A DNA stretch of 64,000 nucleotides from Clostridia bacterium (GTDB lineage: Bacteria; Bacillota; Clostridia; Christensenellales; Aristaeellaceae). Every line of letters starts with the position of its first letter. The first letter of the stretch is position 1. Shown piece after piece: positions 16,150 through 24,293 of the stretch. The translations under genes and the position numbers were made by a program. Location of the stretch: NCBI GenBank assembly GCA_017430225.1, contig JAFRNK010000124.1:62001-126000 (forward strand). Reading direction: 5' to 3'. Below the pieces are notes generated by a model. That model did not search any database. It was not told where the DNA came from and saw only the letters and a list, made by a program, of their open reading frames with translations.

Positions 16150-16800
16150 ATGAACTACAAGGTGATCGACATAGAAACGTACTACCGGAAGGGCGTGTTC
16201 CGCCACTTTTCGGAGGACTGCAAGTGTTCAACTTCCATGACGGCGAGGATCGACGTCACGGAACTGGTCCGCTGTTCCAAAGAGACCGGAACGAAGTTCT
16301 ATTTGAACTTCCTTTATATCCTGTCAAAGGTGCTCAACTCCCGCGAGGATTACAGGATGGGATATTTATGGCAGACCGGCGAGCTGATCTGCTGGGACGT
16401 GATCAATCCCACGCAGTACGTCTTTCATGAAGATACCGAAACCTGCACTCCCGTATACACAAAATACGATGAGGACTATGGACGCTTCTACGCTGACGCC
16501 CTGGGGGACGTTGAAGAGGCGAAAAAAACGAGAGAGTACATGCTGGATATGGCGAACCATCCCAACTGGTTCGACGCGTCGTACATCTCGTGGCTGTCCT
16601 ATGATTCCCTGAATATCGAGCTGCCGGACGGGCACCTGTTTTTCGCGCCGATCATCAACTGGGGAAAATACAGGGAAGAAAACGGCAGACTGATGATGCC
16701 TGTGAGCGTCCGCCTGAATCATGCCATTGCGGACGGATATCTGGTCGCGAACGTGTTTCGGCTCCTGGAGCAGGAAATCAAGTCGTTTGCCAGCCGGTAG
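16150..16800 (+). CDS. Chloramphenicol acetyltransferase (CatA)-family protein
   Basis: A 216-residue protein, the normal length for type A CAT. The catalytic His and the structural Asp are in VRLNHAIADGYLVA near the C-terminus (HHxxxDG in classical CATs, here with Asn for the first His), preceded by FFAPIINWGKY. The N-terminal part has YYRKGVFRHFSED, and FYLNFLYILSKVLN follows. The fold acetylates hydroxyl groups from acetyl-CoA. Divergent chromosomal copies often have unknown natural substrates, so resistance should not be assumed. ATG 16150 has GGAGAG upstream; the frame is open earlier but overlaps the regulator gene. Confidence 0.8.
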   Translation: MNYKVIDIETYYRKGVFRHFSEDCKCSTSMTARIDVTELVRCSKETGTKFYLNFLYILSKVLNSREDYRMGYLWQTGELICWDVINPTQYVFHEDTETCTPVYTKYDEDYGRFYADALGDVEEAKKTREYMLDMANHPNWFDASYISWLSYDSLNIELPDGHLFFAPIINWGKYREENGRLMMPVSVRLNHAIADGYLVANVFRLLEQEIKSFASR

Positions 16801-16842
16801 ACGGATCCGGCCTGCGGAGAAGAGTATTTTGACTCAAAACAG

Positions 16843-16895
16843 CAAGGGCTTTCACAGCTCTGCCGGGATGGCCGGCGGGACCGTGAAAGCCCTTG
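16843..16895. terminator. Bidirectional terminator
   Basis: Perfect 13-bp stem, 16843-16855 with 16883-16895, followed by TTTTATAA on the plus strand and by TGTTTTGA on the minus strand. It lies between convergent genes. The 27-base loop contains a small inner hairpin. Confidence 0.8.
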
Positions 16896-16918
16896 TTTTA
16901 TAAATCTGCTGAAATCGG

Positions 16919-17218
16919 TTACCGTTTCGCCCCGTTGACGATGACCACGTTCAGGCGCTCCACTTCGATCTTTTCCCATACGTGTTCCACGACGTAGGGT
17001 TCGTTCGCGAGATAGGCATCCAGGGCCGCGCGGTCTTCAAACTCGGTAACCAGCACAGAGCCCTTCATCTTTCCCTGTTCGTCCAGCAGCCCGCCGGCGC
17101 AGATGATGGCTTTGCCCAGTTTGTTCATTCCCTCGAGGTGGCGGGGGCGGACCTCCATCCGTTTTTCAAGCATACCTTCGCCGTCATAGGCCTTGATGAT
17201 AAACTGCATCTGTTTCAC
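16919..17218 (-). CDS. YciI-like protein
   Basis: A 99-residue ferredoxin-like alpha/beta protein of the YciI family: RPRHLEGMNKLG, then ICAGGLLDEQGKMKGSVLVTEF, then ANEPYVVEHVWEKIEVERLNVVI. YciI proteins are small dimers resembling muconolactone isomerase and are often of unknown function. The start may be GTG 17218 or ATG 17209; neither has a strong ribosome site, so it probably relies on translation from the cellulase-like gene that ends 12 bases upstream. Third gene of the operon that begins with the aldo/keto reductase. Confidence 0.85.
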   Translation of the reverse strand: MKQMQFIIKAYDGEGMLEKRMEVRPRHLEGMNKLGKAIICAGGLLDEQGKMKGSVLVTEFEDRAALDAYLANEPYVVEHVWEKIEVERLNVVIVNGAKR

Positions 17219-17230
17219 TCACTTTCTTTA

Positions 17231-18268
17231 TTATTTCTGATTTCCCAGCAGCGCGCTGGCGATTTCCGGGTGGATCAGTTTCTCTGTGTGTCTGTCGAAG
17301 AGCGCGAAATGCCCGCAATCCCACCAGAAGCAGACGATGCCCGCTGCCCGGGCCCTGTCCGTGAAGTACGCCGCGTGGCGCAGGCGCTCAGGGGTGTTTT
17401 GCTTGTCTTCCGAGCCGAATTCGCTGACGATCATCGGTGCGCGGTGCTTTTCAGCAAAAGCGGCAAGGTCGCCCATCAGCGAGTCGATCTGGCGATAATC
17501 CGCATCCGTGCCCCAGGTATCCCGCAGCAGGCGCTCGTCTGATTTGAGCCAGCAGAATCCCTGGGGATCGTAATTGTGCACCTGCAGGATGATCCGCCCC
17601 GGGACCGTGTCCTCCGGCATCTGGAAAGCGGAAAGCGTGCGGGTGGAGTGCCCGCCGGAATAGGTTTGCAGGGAGAGGATACGCGAGGCGTTTTGCCCGC
17701 CGCTGCTCCGCACTGCGTCCACAAAGCGCTGATGCCAGCGGTTGTGCGCGGCGTAAGCGGCGTCATCGTCCGTCTGTGTCCAGTGCTCCTGCCCGTCCAG
17801 CATTTCATTGAAGGCTTCAAATACCAGCTTTTCGCCCGTGTCGGCAAAGCATTCCGCAATCTGCCGCCAGAGGCTGTCAAAGCGCGCGCCGAAAGCCGCG
17901 TGGCATTCGTCCGTGGCCTGCAGCCACCCATGGGCACCCGCGTCGTGATGCACGTTCAGCAGGCATACCATGCCTTCATCCAGGATCCAGCCGACGATCT
18001 CTGCTACCCGGTCCATCCAGCGCGGGTCCACCCGGCTGCCGGCATCCAAATGCTGCGCCCAGGTGACGGGCAGACGGACGGCGCCGAACCCGGCGTCGCA
18101 TACAGCGCGGATCATGGTGCGGGTGACGGGCGGATTGTGCCAGGCGGTTTCAGCTTCCAGGGGCGGCACAAATTCGTCGGGCTTCGCGCCGCGCTTGACG
18201 GCGTCCAGGGTATTGCCCAGGTTCCATCCGGCACGGATCGGCGCGAGCAGGGCTTGTGCGGGGGTCAT
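17231..18268 (-). CDS. Glycoside hydrolase family 5 (cellulase-like)
   Basis: A 345-residue TIM-barrel hydrolase of the GH5 type. It has RAGWNLGNTLDA at the start, AGFGAVRLPVTW, CLLNVHHDAGAHGW, the acid/base Glu in LVFEAFNEML, and the nucleophile Glu in PMIVSEFGSED. It hydrolyses beta-1,4-linked glucans or related polymers with retention. There is no signal peptide, so it may work on imported oligosaccharides inside the cell. ATG 18268 has AGGAGGAAATGCA upstream. It is co-transcribed with an aldo/keto reductase and a YciI-like gene, an unusual combination for a cellulase. Confidence 0.9.
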   Translation of the reverse strand: MTPAQALLAPIRAGWNLGNTLDAVKRGAKPDEFVPPLEAETAWHNPPVTRTMIRAVCDAGFGAVRLPVTWAQHLDAGSRVDPRWMDRVAEIVGWILDEGMVCLLNVHHDAGAHGWLQATDECHAAFGARFDSLWRQIAECFADTGEKLVFEAFNEMLDGQEHWTQTDDDAAYAAHNRWHQRFVDAVRSSGGQNASRILSLQTYSGGHSTRTLSAFQMPEDTVPGRIILQVHNYDPQGFCWLKSDERLLRDTWGTDADYRQIDSLMGDLAAFAEKHRAPMIVSEFGSEDKQNTPERLRHAAYFTDRARAAGIVCFWWDCGHFALFDRHTEKLIHPEIASALLGNQK

Positions 18269-18306
18269 TGCATTTCCTCCTCCGGACAGTTGGTGTCTTA
18301 ACGGGA

Positions 18307-19287
18307 TCACCACTGCGGGTGAATGCTTTCGCGGAGATAACGGTCGTAGATGTCCGCGACCGCTTTCATCTGCGCATCGGTCAGCGGGGGCAGCTCCGCT
18401 GCTTTCACGTTGGAAGCGACCTGCGCGGCTTTGCTGGCGCCGGGGATGACCACGCTGACTTCTGGATGCATCAGGATCCAGCGGATGGCATATGGCGCGA
18501 GGTCTGTCGTGCCGAACACCGCTTTCAGCGCTTTGGCGGCTTCAAGGCCTAGTTCAAAGGGGATGCCGGAGAAGGTTTCGCCCTTGTCGAAGGCGGCGCC
18601 TTCGCGGTTATAGGTGCGGTGATCCTGCGGCCCGAATACCGTATCCTTGGTGTAGCGTCCCGTCAGCAGGCCGCTGGCGAGGGGAACACGCGCGATGATG
18701 CCGACGTTCTTTTTCGCTGCCGTGGGGAAGAGCTGATCCAGCGGCTTCAGCCGGAACATGTTGAAGATGACTTCCATGGCGGAGATGTCGTATTCCATGG
18801 CCTGGAGACCTTCGCCGACCTTTTCGATGCTGACGCCGTAGTCGGCGATCTTGCCGGCCTTCTTCTGCTTTTCCAGTTCTCCGAAAATGTCGTCCCGGCG
18901 GTAAACCGGGGTGGGCGGGCAATGGAGCAGGATCATGTCCAGGCGCTCGAGCTTCATGCGGCTCAGGCTGCCGTCGATGAAGCCCGCGATCGCTTCTTGC
19001 GTGTACATTTCTGCCGTGTGCGGATTCAGACGCCGTCCGCATTTGGTCGTGACGTAGAAGCGTCCGGGGTGGGCGGAAATGTATTCGCCGATCGTTTCCT
19101 CGCTCTTGCCGCCGTTGTATACGTCCGCCGTGTCGATGAAGGTGATGCCGTTTTCTTCCGCCGTTTCCAGGATCTTCATCGCTTCTTCATGGTTGAATGG
19201 ATCGCCCCAGCGCGTCCCCAGCTGCCAGCTGCCGAGGCCGATTTCGCTGACAAGACGGCCGGTTTTCCCGAATGTGCGTTGATTCAT
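18307..19287 (-). CDS. Aldo/keto reductase
   Basis: A 326-residue NADPH-dependent reductase. Start MNQRTFGKTGRLVSEIGLGSWQLG is typical of the AKR11/YghZ-like branch. The catalytic tetrad is visible: Asp and Tyr in FIDTADVYNGGKSEE, Lys in YVTTKCGRR, and His in LILLHCPP. NADP-binding elements lie near the C-terminus (SVVIPGASKAAQVASN). The SD GGGAGG sits before ATG 19287. It is the first gene of the operon with the GH5 and YciI-like genes and has a MerR-type promoter directly upstream, suggesting induction by a small molecule or electrophile. Confidence 0.9.
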   Translation of the reverse strand: MNQRTFGKTGRLVSEIGLGSWQLGTRWGDPFNHEEAMKILETAEENGITFIDTADVYNGGKSEETIGEYISAHPGRFYVTTKCGRRLNPHTAEMYTQEAIAGFIDGSLSRMKLERLDMILLHCPPTPVYRRDDIFGELEKQKKAGKIADYGVSIEKVGEGLQAMEYDISAMEVIFNMFRLKPLDQLFPTAAKKNVGIIARVPLASGLLTGRYTKDTVFGPQDHRTYNREGAAFDKGETFSGIPFELGLEAAKALKAVFGTTDLAPYAIRWILMHPEVSVVIPGASKAAQVASNVKAAELPPLTDAQMKAVADIYDRYLRESIHPQW

Positions 19288-19337
19288 TTCTGTTACCTCC
19301 CATAAAAATGTCGTCCCACAGGGGAGATCGTAAAACC

Positions 19338-19368
19338 ATCATATACCTTGAAGTTTACTCTAAGTCAA
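19338..19368 (-). promoter_or_regulatory. MerR-type promoter with 19-bp spacer
   Basis: On the minus strand TTGACT (19363-19368) and TATGAT (19338-19343) are 19 bp apart. The spacer carries a dyad with outer arms CCTTGA and TCAAGG and inner arms CTTGAAGT and ACTCTAAG in plus-strand reading. Overlong spacers with a central dyad are the hallmark of promoters activated by MerR proteins. No merR gene is adjacent. Confidence 0.75.
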
Positions 19369-19428
19369 GGATTATGAGGGAGAAAGCCAAGAAATCAGTA
19401 TTATTCGGCCTCATCGGCGGTCTTTCTG

Positions 19429-20844
19429 TCATTCATCCAGGATCAGAATGGGCGTATGCCAGGGCAGGTGCGTCCAGAGCCAGAAAGCGTCCACCCCGCT
19501 GCCGTTGACCGGATGGTCAGGCAGCCGGATGCAGCCGTGGCTGGCCTTGGTGCCCAGCGTGCGCTGCTGGATGCTGAAGTCGGCATGGCGTTCCCGGACG
19601 CGGTAACCCAGCTGGTGCAGGAAACCGTCGCCGTCGTAGCGGATGGGGAAAGCGTAGTTGGATCCGTCGCTGGTAAATGCGCCGATGTGCTCGTCGGTCA
19701 GGAAGGCACCCGGCGCGGTCTCGCAATAGGGCCTGCTTTCCGTGCCGAGGCCGGTGGACACGGGGATGCTGGTCACCCGTACGCCGTTTTCAAACAGGAT
19801 CAGCGTCTGAGCCTTTTTATCGATCACGACGCCGTACGGCCCGTTGGGGCAGACGACCTGCAGCGCCTTCAGGGGTACGTATCCTGTCACACAAATAACG
19901 TCTTCGTGCTGCCAGGCGCGGATCTGTGCCCAGCTGTCCTCGACAGCCAGTACCTCGACGCCCTGACTCTGCCCGAAAAGGGTGCCCAGCACGGCGCTGC
20001 CGCGGTCCGGACGTTCGTAGACCTTCTGACGGCGGGTGTTCGGGACGATGGACACGACCCGAGGCTTCTGCAAAAGTGTCCAGAGTTCCGCGTCCGTTGT
20101 GTCCGCTTCCGGCATGACCGGGCCGGTCGGCGCAACAGCCATCGCCGGCGGTGTGCCTTCGGCGACAGTGATTTCCAGGGAACGGGGGAGATCCGGGCTT
20201 TCCTCGGCCCAATAGCGCAGCAGGTACCGGCCGGGGGCGACCTTGCTCCCATTGATGGTCCCGCTCCACTGCAGCCTGCCGACGCCTTTTTCGTCGACGG
20301 AATACCGCCTTGTCAGCAGCACGGTGTCCGGTGTCTCCGCAGACGAGATTGTCATGACGATATTGCTTTCCTTGACGGTGCCTGCTTCGGCGAACCACCG
20401 CCCGCCGTCGGAATACAGGGTGCCGCTGCTGGGCAATACGAACAGCAGCGCCTGCCGGCTCCGGCCTTCCGCCTGAGCGGACGCGGCATAAGAGGAGCCG
20501 TCGGGGCAGACGAGTTCCGCGTTCAGCGTATAGATGCCGTTGTAAATGCCCAGGCGCTGTCCGTCGTCCCGGAGGCCGTCCCAGTGCAGGGTGCTTTCGC
20601 CCGCAGGCACATCCCAGCGCAGAGTCCGGAACAGGTTGTAATCGTCCGTCACTGTGACGGTCAGGCGGCCGGCCGCCGGCGCCTGCACCCGCAGCGTGTT
20701 ATTGCCGTAGCTTTCGATGATTCCGTCGTGGCGGATCGTGAGCTCGTCCTCTGCGCATGCTGGGGAGCATCCCGGCAGCAAGAGTGCCGCGAGCAGAAGC
20801 GCTGCGGTCAGCCATTGGATCGGTGCTTTTCCTAAACGTATCAT
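19429..20844 (-). CDS. Lipoprotein L,D-transpeptidase (YkuD) with FlgD-like and SH3 domains
   Basis: A 471-residue exported protein. The signal peptide ends in a lipobox (LLPGC, Cys26), so it is probably membrane-anchored. Order of parts: a FlgD-like Ig domain (residues about 55-110, LHWDGLRDDGQRLGIYNGIYTL), a second similar module (about 120-225), a bacterial SH3 domain (about 255-325, VYERPDRGSAVLGTLF), and the YkuD catalytic domain (about 330-471) with HADFSIQQ and SHGCIRLP, whose Cys is near residue 438. It cross-links or modifies peptidoglycan. Its ATG overlaps the TGA of the phosphoesterase gene, so translation is coupled. Confidence 0.88.
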   Translation of the reverse strand: MIRLGKAPIQWLTAALLLAALLLPGCSPACAEDELTIRHDGIIESYGNNTLRVQAPAAGRLTVTVTDDYNLFRTLRWDVPAGESTLHWDGLRDDGQRLGIYNGIYTLNAELVCPDGSSYAASAQAEGRSRQALLFVLPSSGTLYSDGGRWFAEAGTVKESNIVMTISSAETPDTVLLTRRYSVDEKGVGRLQWSGTINGSKVAPGRYLLRYWAEESPDLPRSLEITVAEGTPPAMAVAPTGPVMPEADTTDAELWTLLQKPRVVSIVPNTRRQKVYERPDRGSAVLGTLFGQSQGVEVLAVEDSWAQIRAWQHEDVICVTGYVPLKALQVVCPNGPYGVVIDKKAQTLILFENGVRVTSIPVSTGLGTESRPYCETAPGAFLTDEHIGAFTSDGSNYAFPIRYDGDGFLHQLGYRVRERHADFSIQQRTLGTKASHGCIRLPDHPVNGSGVDAFWLWTHLPWHTPILILDE

Positions 20845-22004
20845 GGTGATGAAAGACCGGATGGAGCGGAATGCTTCAGCGACTGTGGCACGGTAATGTC
20901 CTGCACGTTTTCCGGGCAGTTTTCCAGCAGGTTCAGCATCCAGTCCCTGACCACGGTGGGGGTCTCCGCCTCCCGCCATTTCTGGCTGTTTTCGTCTTGA
21001 AGCAGGGCAGCGCTGCTTTCGGGCGTCATTTCGCCGCCGGCGAACTGCATGAACGCGGCGGCAAACCATTCGATAGCGCCTTCGTCCTCGGCAAAAGGCG
21101 TTCCCGCCAGCGTCCCGGCGGCCATCCTGCGGCCCAGATCCCGAGCGCTTTCCCGCAGGGTGATATAAATGGGGGAGCGGAGATCGTAGATGGGCTCCGT
21201 ATGCCAATGAAAACCGGCTTCCGTCCTGTCGGCGACGCCGGCCCATCCCGGATATGCCTGGGGCTGCCCCACGGTGATCTGCCTGAGCGCGTCCTGCTCC
21301 AGCGTGGCGAACCCGTGGTCGTGACCGCACAGGTACAGAGCGGCTCCGTATTCCCGCAGTACCCGGCCCAGGGCAGATGCGCCTGGCGTGCGCGCGTTCC
21401 GTCCGTCCGGCAGGATGGGGTGGTGCCCGCAGGCCAGTACAGGCGTTCCGTCCGGCAGCGATTGCAGGACTTCCCGCAGCCAATCCAGCGTTTCCGATCC
21501 GATTCCGCCGTCAGGCAGGACGGCGTGGCGGTCGTCGAAGCGATTGGTATCCAGCAGCAGGAGGCAGGTGCCTTTCTCCGTCATGACCGCGTAGCTTGCG
21601 GACGCTTCGTCCTGGCTGAAGGCCCGGTCCCACCCATAGGCTGCATATAGGGTTTGGAACTCTTCGGCCCCCGTCCGGACGCTGTAATCGTGGTTGCCGG
21701 GAATGACGAATACTATCGCTCCCGCCTGTTGTTCGATTTCCGCTGCCCACTGCAGCACCAGGGCGTGCTCTTCCGTATGGGTGTTATTGGTGTTGTCCCC
21801 GAGCAGCAGCACCGCGTCCTTTCCAAGCGCTGCCTGCACCACTGCCTCCATCATCTCGGCGTGATCCTGTGTTTTTTCGGTCAGATGGGTATCCGAAATC
21901 ACCAGGAAGCTTTCCGCTGTCCCGGATTCTCCCAGGGCAGCGCCGGCTCCCGCCATCAGCGCGGCCGCCAGTAGGATCACTATCAGGCTGATCAGCTTGT
22001 TCAC
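20841..22004 (-). CDS. Exported metallophosphoesterase
   Basis: A calcineurin-like phosphoesterase of about 387 residues with all five metal motifs: DTH in FLVISDTHL, GDN in LLLGDNTNN, GNHD in VIPGNHDYS, GHH in LACGHHPILPDG, and GHDH in YLCGHDHGF. A signal peptide is present when GTG 22004 is taken as the start (NKLISLIVILLAAALMAGAG). TTG 22019 is also possible and neither has a clear ribosome site. It acts outside the membrane on phosphoesters such as nucleotides or envelope polymers. It is coupled to the L,D-transpeptidase gene and follows the secreted protein gene, making an envelope operon. Confidence 0.88.
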   Translation of the reverse strand: MNKLISLIVILLAAALMAGAGAALGESGTAESFLVISDTHLTEKTQDHAEMMEAVVQAALGKDAVLLLGDNTNNTHTEEHALVLQWAAEIEQQAGAIVFVIPGNHDYSVRTGAEEFQTLYAAYGWDRAFSQDEASASYAVMTEKGTCLLLLDTNRFDDRHAVLPDGGIGSETLDWLREVLQSLPDGTPVLACGHHPILPDGRNARTPGASALGRVLREYGAALYLCGHDHGFATLEQDALRQITVGQPQAYPGWAGVADRTEAGFHWHTEPIYDLRSPIYITLRESARDLGRRMAAGTLAGTPFAEDEGAIEWFAAAFMQFAGGEMTPESSAALLQDENSQKWREAETPTVVRDWMLNLLENCPENVQDITVPQSLKHSAPSGLSSP

Positions 22005-22058
22005 GGCAGTATTATCCAATCTTCGTTCAGGTGAAAGGTGAGGGGTCAGCGTATCGCA

Positions 22059-22889
22059 TTATTCATCGAGCTTCCAGAGATACAATTGGCCGTCTTCACC
22101 GCTGATATCCAGCGCAAAGGCATGTACGACGCCAGCTGCATCGGTATACATGATGCCGTTATTGGGCATTTCCCCGATGAATTCCAGCGTGACGCTCATA
22201 GTTTGCTGTGCGCTGAAACTGCCCAATGGCGCGCCTTGCTTCCAGGTGACGTCCGTACCGTTCCAGTCCAGTTTCAGAAGCTTCACATCCGTGACCGGCT
22301 CCAGAACTGTCAGGACGACCTGAGCGCGGCCTGGTTCGTCGGGCGCCTGCGTGCCCCATTCGGGACGGATGGAATATCCGGATTTGAATGTGACGCTGTC
22401 CAGCACACGCTGCAGATATTTGCCGTTGCCTTCGGCGGCCTCCATGGAATAGTCGCCGACCGCGCTCAGGTACTGCCCGTTTTCGGCGATCACGGTCAGG
22501 AAATAGAACCGTCCGTTTTCCGGCTCCCTGTATATGTCCGCCTGCACGCGCCCGTCAGCGGCCTGCGCGGCGATGCTCTCGTCGAAATCCCTGGTGTATT
22601 CGATCGCGTCCTCTTCCGGGATCACGGAAAGAACCATGGCGTCGTCCGTATACAGGGACGTGACCACCACGCCATCAATGTTTCCGCGCTCACCGGGATA
22701 GGCTTCCAGTACCTCGTTCGCGTACCAGAACGAAAAGCCCTGCGGGCTCTCGAACAATGTTTCCTGAATGGTTTCTTCCATGCCTTCCAGCGCGATGACT
22801 CCTTCGCGGGTTTCAGCCATGCCTGCGGGCAGGGCGAGCAGAAGGCAAAGAGACACGATGATTAATCCAATTACTGATTTCTTTTTCAT
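22059..22889 (-). CDS. Secreted protein of unknown function
   Basis: A 276-residue protein with a clear signal peptide (MKKKSVIGLIIVSLCLLLALPAGMAET). The mature part begins with a segment that resembles small exported proteins of Clostridia (LEGMEETIQETLFESPQGFSFWY), is rich in acidic residues, and ends with a beta-rich region (about 180-276) containing VQ-like strands and an aromatic tail YLWKLDE. I do not recognise a family with confidence. ATG 22889 has AAAGGAGGATCCGCC upstream. It leads the operon with the phosphoesterase and L,D-transpeptidase, so a role at the cell surface is likely. Confidence 0.75.
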   Translation of the reverse strand: MKKKSVIGLIIVSLCLLLALPAGMAETREGVIALEGMEETIQETLFESPQGFSFWYANEVLEAYPGERGNIDGVVVTSLYTDDAMVLSVIPEEDAIEYTRDFDESIAAQAADGRVQADIYREPENGRFYFLTVIAENGQYLSAVGDYSMEAAEGNGKYLQRVLDSVTFKSGYSIRPEWGTQAPDEPGRAQVVLTVLEPVTDVKLLKLDWNGTDVTWKQGAPLGSFSAQQTMSVTLEFIGEMPNNGIMYTDAAGVVHAFALDISGEDGQLYLWKLDE

Positions 22890-23031
22890 GGCGGATCCTC
22901 CTTTCATGTCAGGCATATTATATGTTACTTGCGGCACGACTGCAAGAAAAAGTTCGGGTGCTGTGATTCCCGGACCGGTTCCTGCGTCCGTGATAGGTCG
23001 GCGGTTGCGGCTGCATGCCTGAAAAAGAGAA

Positions 23032-23058
23032 CCCCTGAAACCGTCAGGATTTCAGGGG
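23032..23058 (-). terminator. Terminator after butyrate kinase
   Basis: 9-bp perfect stem (23032-23040 with 23050-23058), 9-base loop, 28 bases past the minus-strand stop and followed by TTCTCTTTTTC. Confidence 0.75.
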
Positions 23059-23086
23059 CACTAAGCAGTATTGCGGCGTTATGGCT

Positions 23087-24199
23087 TCAGAAGGTCACGC
23101 CCTCAAAGCCCTGCCACACGTTCTTTCCGCTGTAGGTCATGGCTTTGGCCTGGCCGCGCAGTACCTTCAGCACTGGGAAAGCCATCGCTTCCTGCTCCAT
23201 TTCGCCTGGATAGACGTGGATCGGGGCGATCCAGCCGCAGCGCTCGCGGATGCCCGCAGTGATGTCGTCGAAGCGCATCAGGCCGCCGGTCAGCAGGATG
23301 GCATCCACCTTGCCGCTGAGTACAGCGCTCATGGCGCCGATGCTCTTGCAGATCTGGTAAATCATGGTGTTCCAGACCAGGGTCGCCTTCTTGTCTCCCT
23401 GGTCCACCAGCGCGTGGATGGTATCGGAGTTCGACGTGCCGAAGAGGCTGACGAATCCGCCGGACCGCGAGCACATCCGCCGCACGTCGTCAATGGAATG
23501 GGCCTCGATGTAGTCCAGCAGTGCCAGCACCGGCACGCTGCCGATCCTGGTGGGGGCAAAGGGGCCTTCGCCGTCTGCGCCCATGGTGCCGTCGATCATG
23601 CGGCCGTGGTCGTGCGCGCTGACCGTGACGCCGCCGTCGATGTGGGCGACGATGAAATTGCAGTCCTCATACTGTTTGCCCATGGACTCGGCCTCGGCTG
23701 TCGCCACCGCCTTGGGATTCAGCACATGCGAGTGCCCGACGCGGTAGAGCCCGCGGATGCCTGTGAGGCGCGCGTAATCGCAGTATTCGTCCACGTTGGT
23801 GGGGTTCAGTGTGTAGGCGGGGCGGTGGTAATTCTGTGAGAATTTCCACGCCAGCATGACGCCCAGCTTCGCGGCGTGCTCGCTGCCGCCGACCGCCGCC
23901 TCGGTATCGTCATACAGTTTCTGGTCGATGATCGTCACGCCGCTGGGCTGGGTGCACGCGCTGCCGCCGCGGCCCACAAAGACGTCGATCTCGGACGGGT
24001 CCACGCCCTGCTGCTTCAGCATATCCAGAATGACCTGGTATCGGAAAGGCACCTGGGCATTGACGTGCGGGTATTGCAACAGTACCGGCGCGTCGTGGAA
24101 CTGGCTGGTCTGGAACAGTTCTTTTTCGTTTTCGAAGAGGCTGATCTTGGTGGAGGTCGAACCGGGGTTGATGATCAGCAGCTTGTAAATCTTATCCAT
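23087..24199 (-). CDS. buk: Butyrate kinase
   Basis: A 370-residue acetokinase-family enzyme that converts butyryl phosphate plus ADP to butyrate plus ATP, or the reverse. The ASKHA phosphate-1 loop is near the start (LLIINPGSTSTKISLFENE). Other family motifs are VGRGGSACTQPSGV, YTLNPTNVDEYCDYARLTG, VAHIDGGVTVSAHDHGRMID and AILLTGGLMRFD. Length fits Buk (about 355-370). No phosphate butyryltransferase gene is nearby, so it may serve branched-chain or butyrate metabolism with a partner encoded elsewhere. The ribosome site before ATG 24199 is weak. Confidence 0.92.
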   Translation of the reverse strand: MDKIYKLLIINPGSTSTKISLFENEKELFQTSQFHDAPVLLQYPHVNAQVPFRYQVILDMLKQQGVDPSEIDVFVGRGGSACTQPSGVTIIDQKLYDDTEAAVGGSEHAAKLGVMLAWKFSQNYHRPAYTLNPTNVDEYCDYARLTGIRGLYRVGHSHVLNPKAVATAEAESMGKQYEDCNFIVAHIDGGVTVSAHDHGRMIDGTMGADGEGPFAPTRIGSVPVLALLDYIEAHSIDDVRRMCSRSGGFVSLFGTSNSDTIHALVDQGDKKATLVWNTMIYQICKSIGAMSAVLSGKVDAILLTGGLMRFDDITAGIRERCGWIAPIHVYPGEMEQEAMAFPVLKVLRGQAKAMTYSGKNVWQGFEGVTF

Positions 24200-24293
24200 T
24201 TCTGTATACAGGATCGGGAATCTCCTGACGGGGTTCTCCGAATCTGCTCCTTTTCGTCGTTGAATCTGCCTGCCGCACGCGCGTTACAGGCGA

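Noticed and set aside
16150..16800. Calling the CAT-family gene an acquired resistance gene
   Set aside because: No mobile element, no shift in base use and a variant active-site motif; the sequence alone does not show resistance.
20845..21483. N-terminal extension of the L,D-transpeptidase frame
   Set aside because: It overlaps the phosphoesterase gene; the signal peptide and ATGA overlap place the start at 20844.
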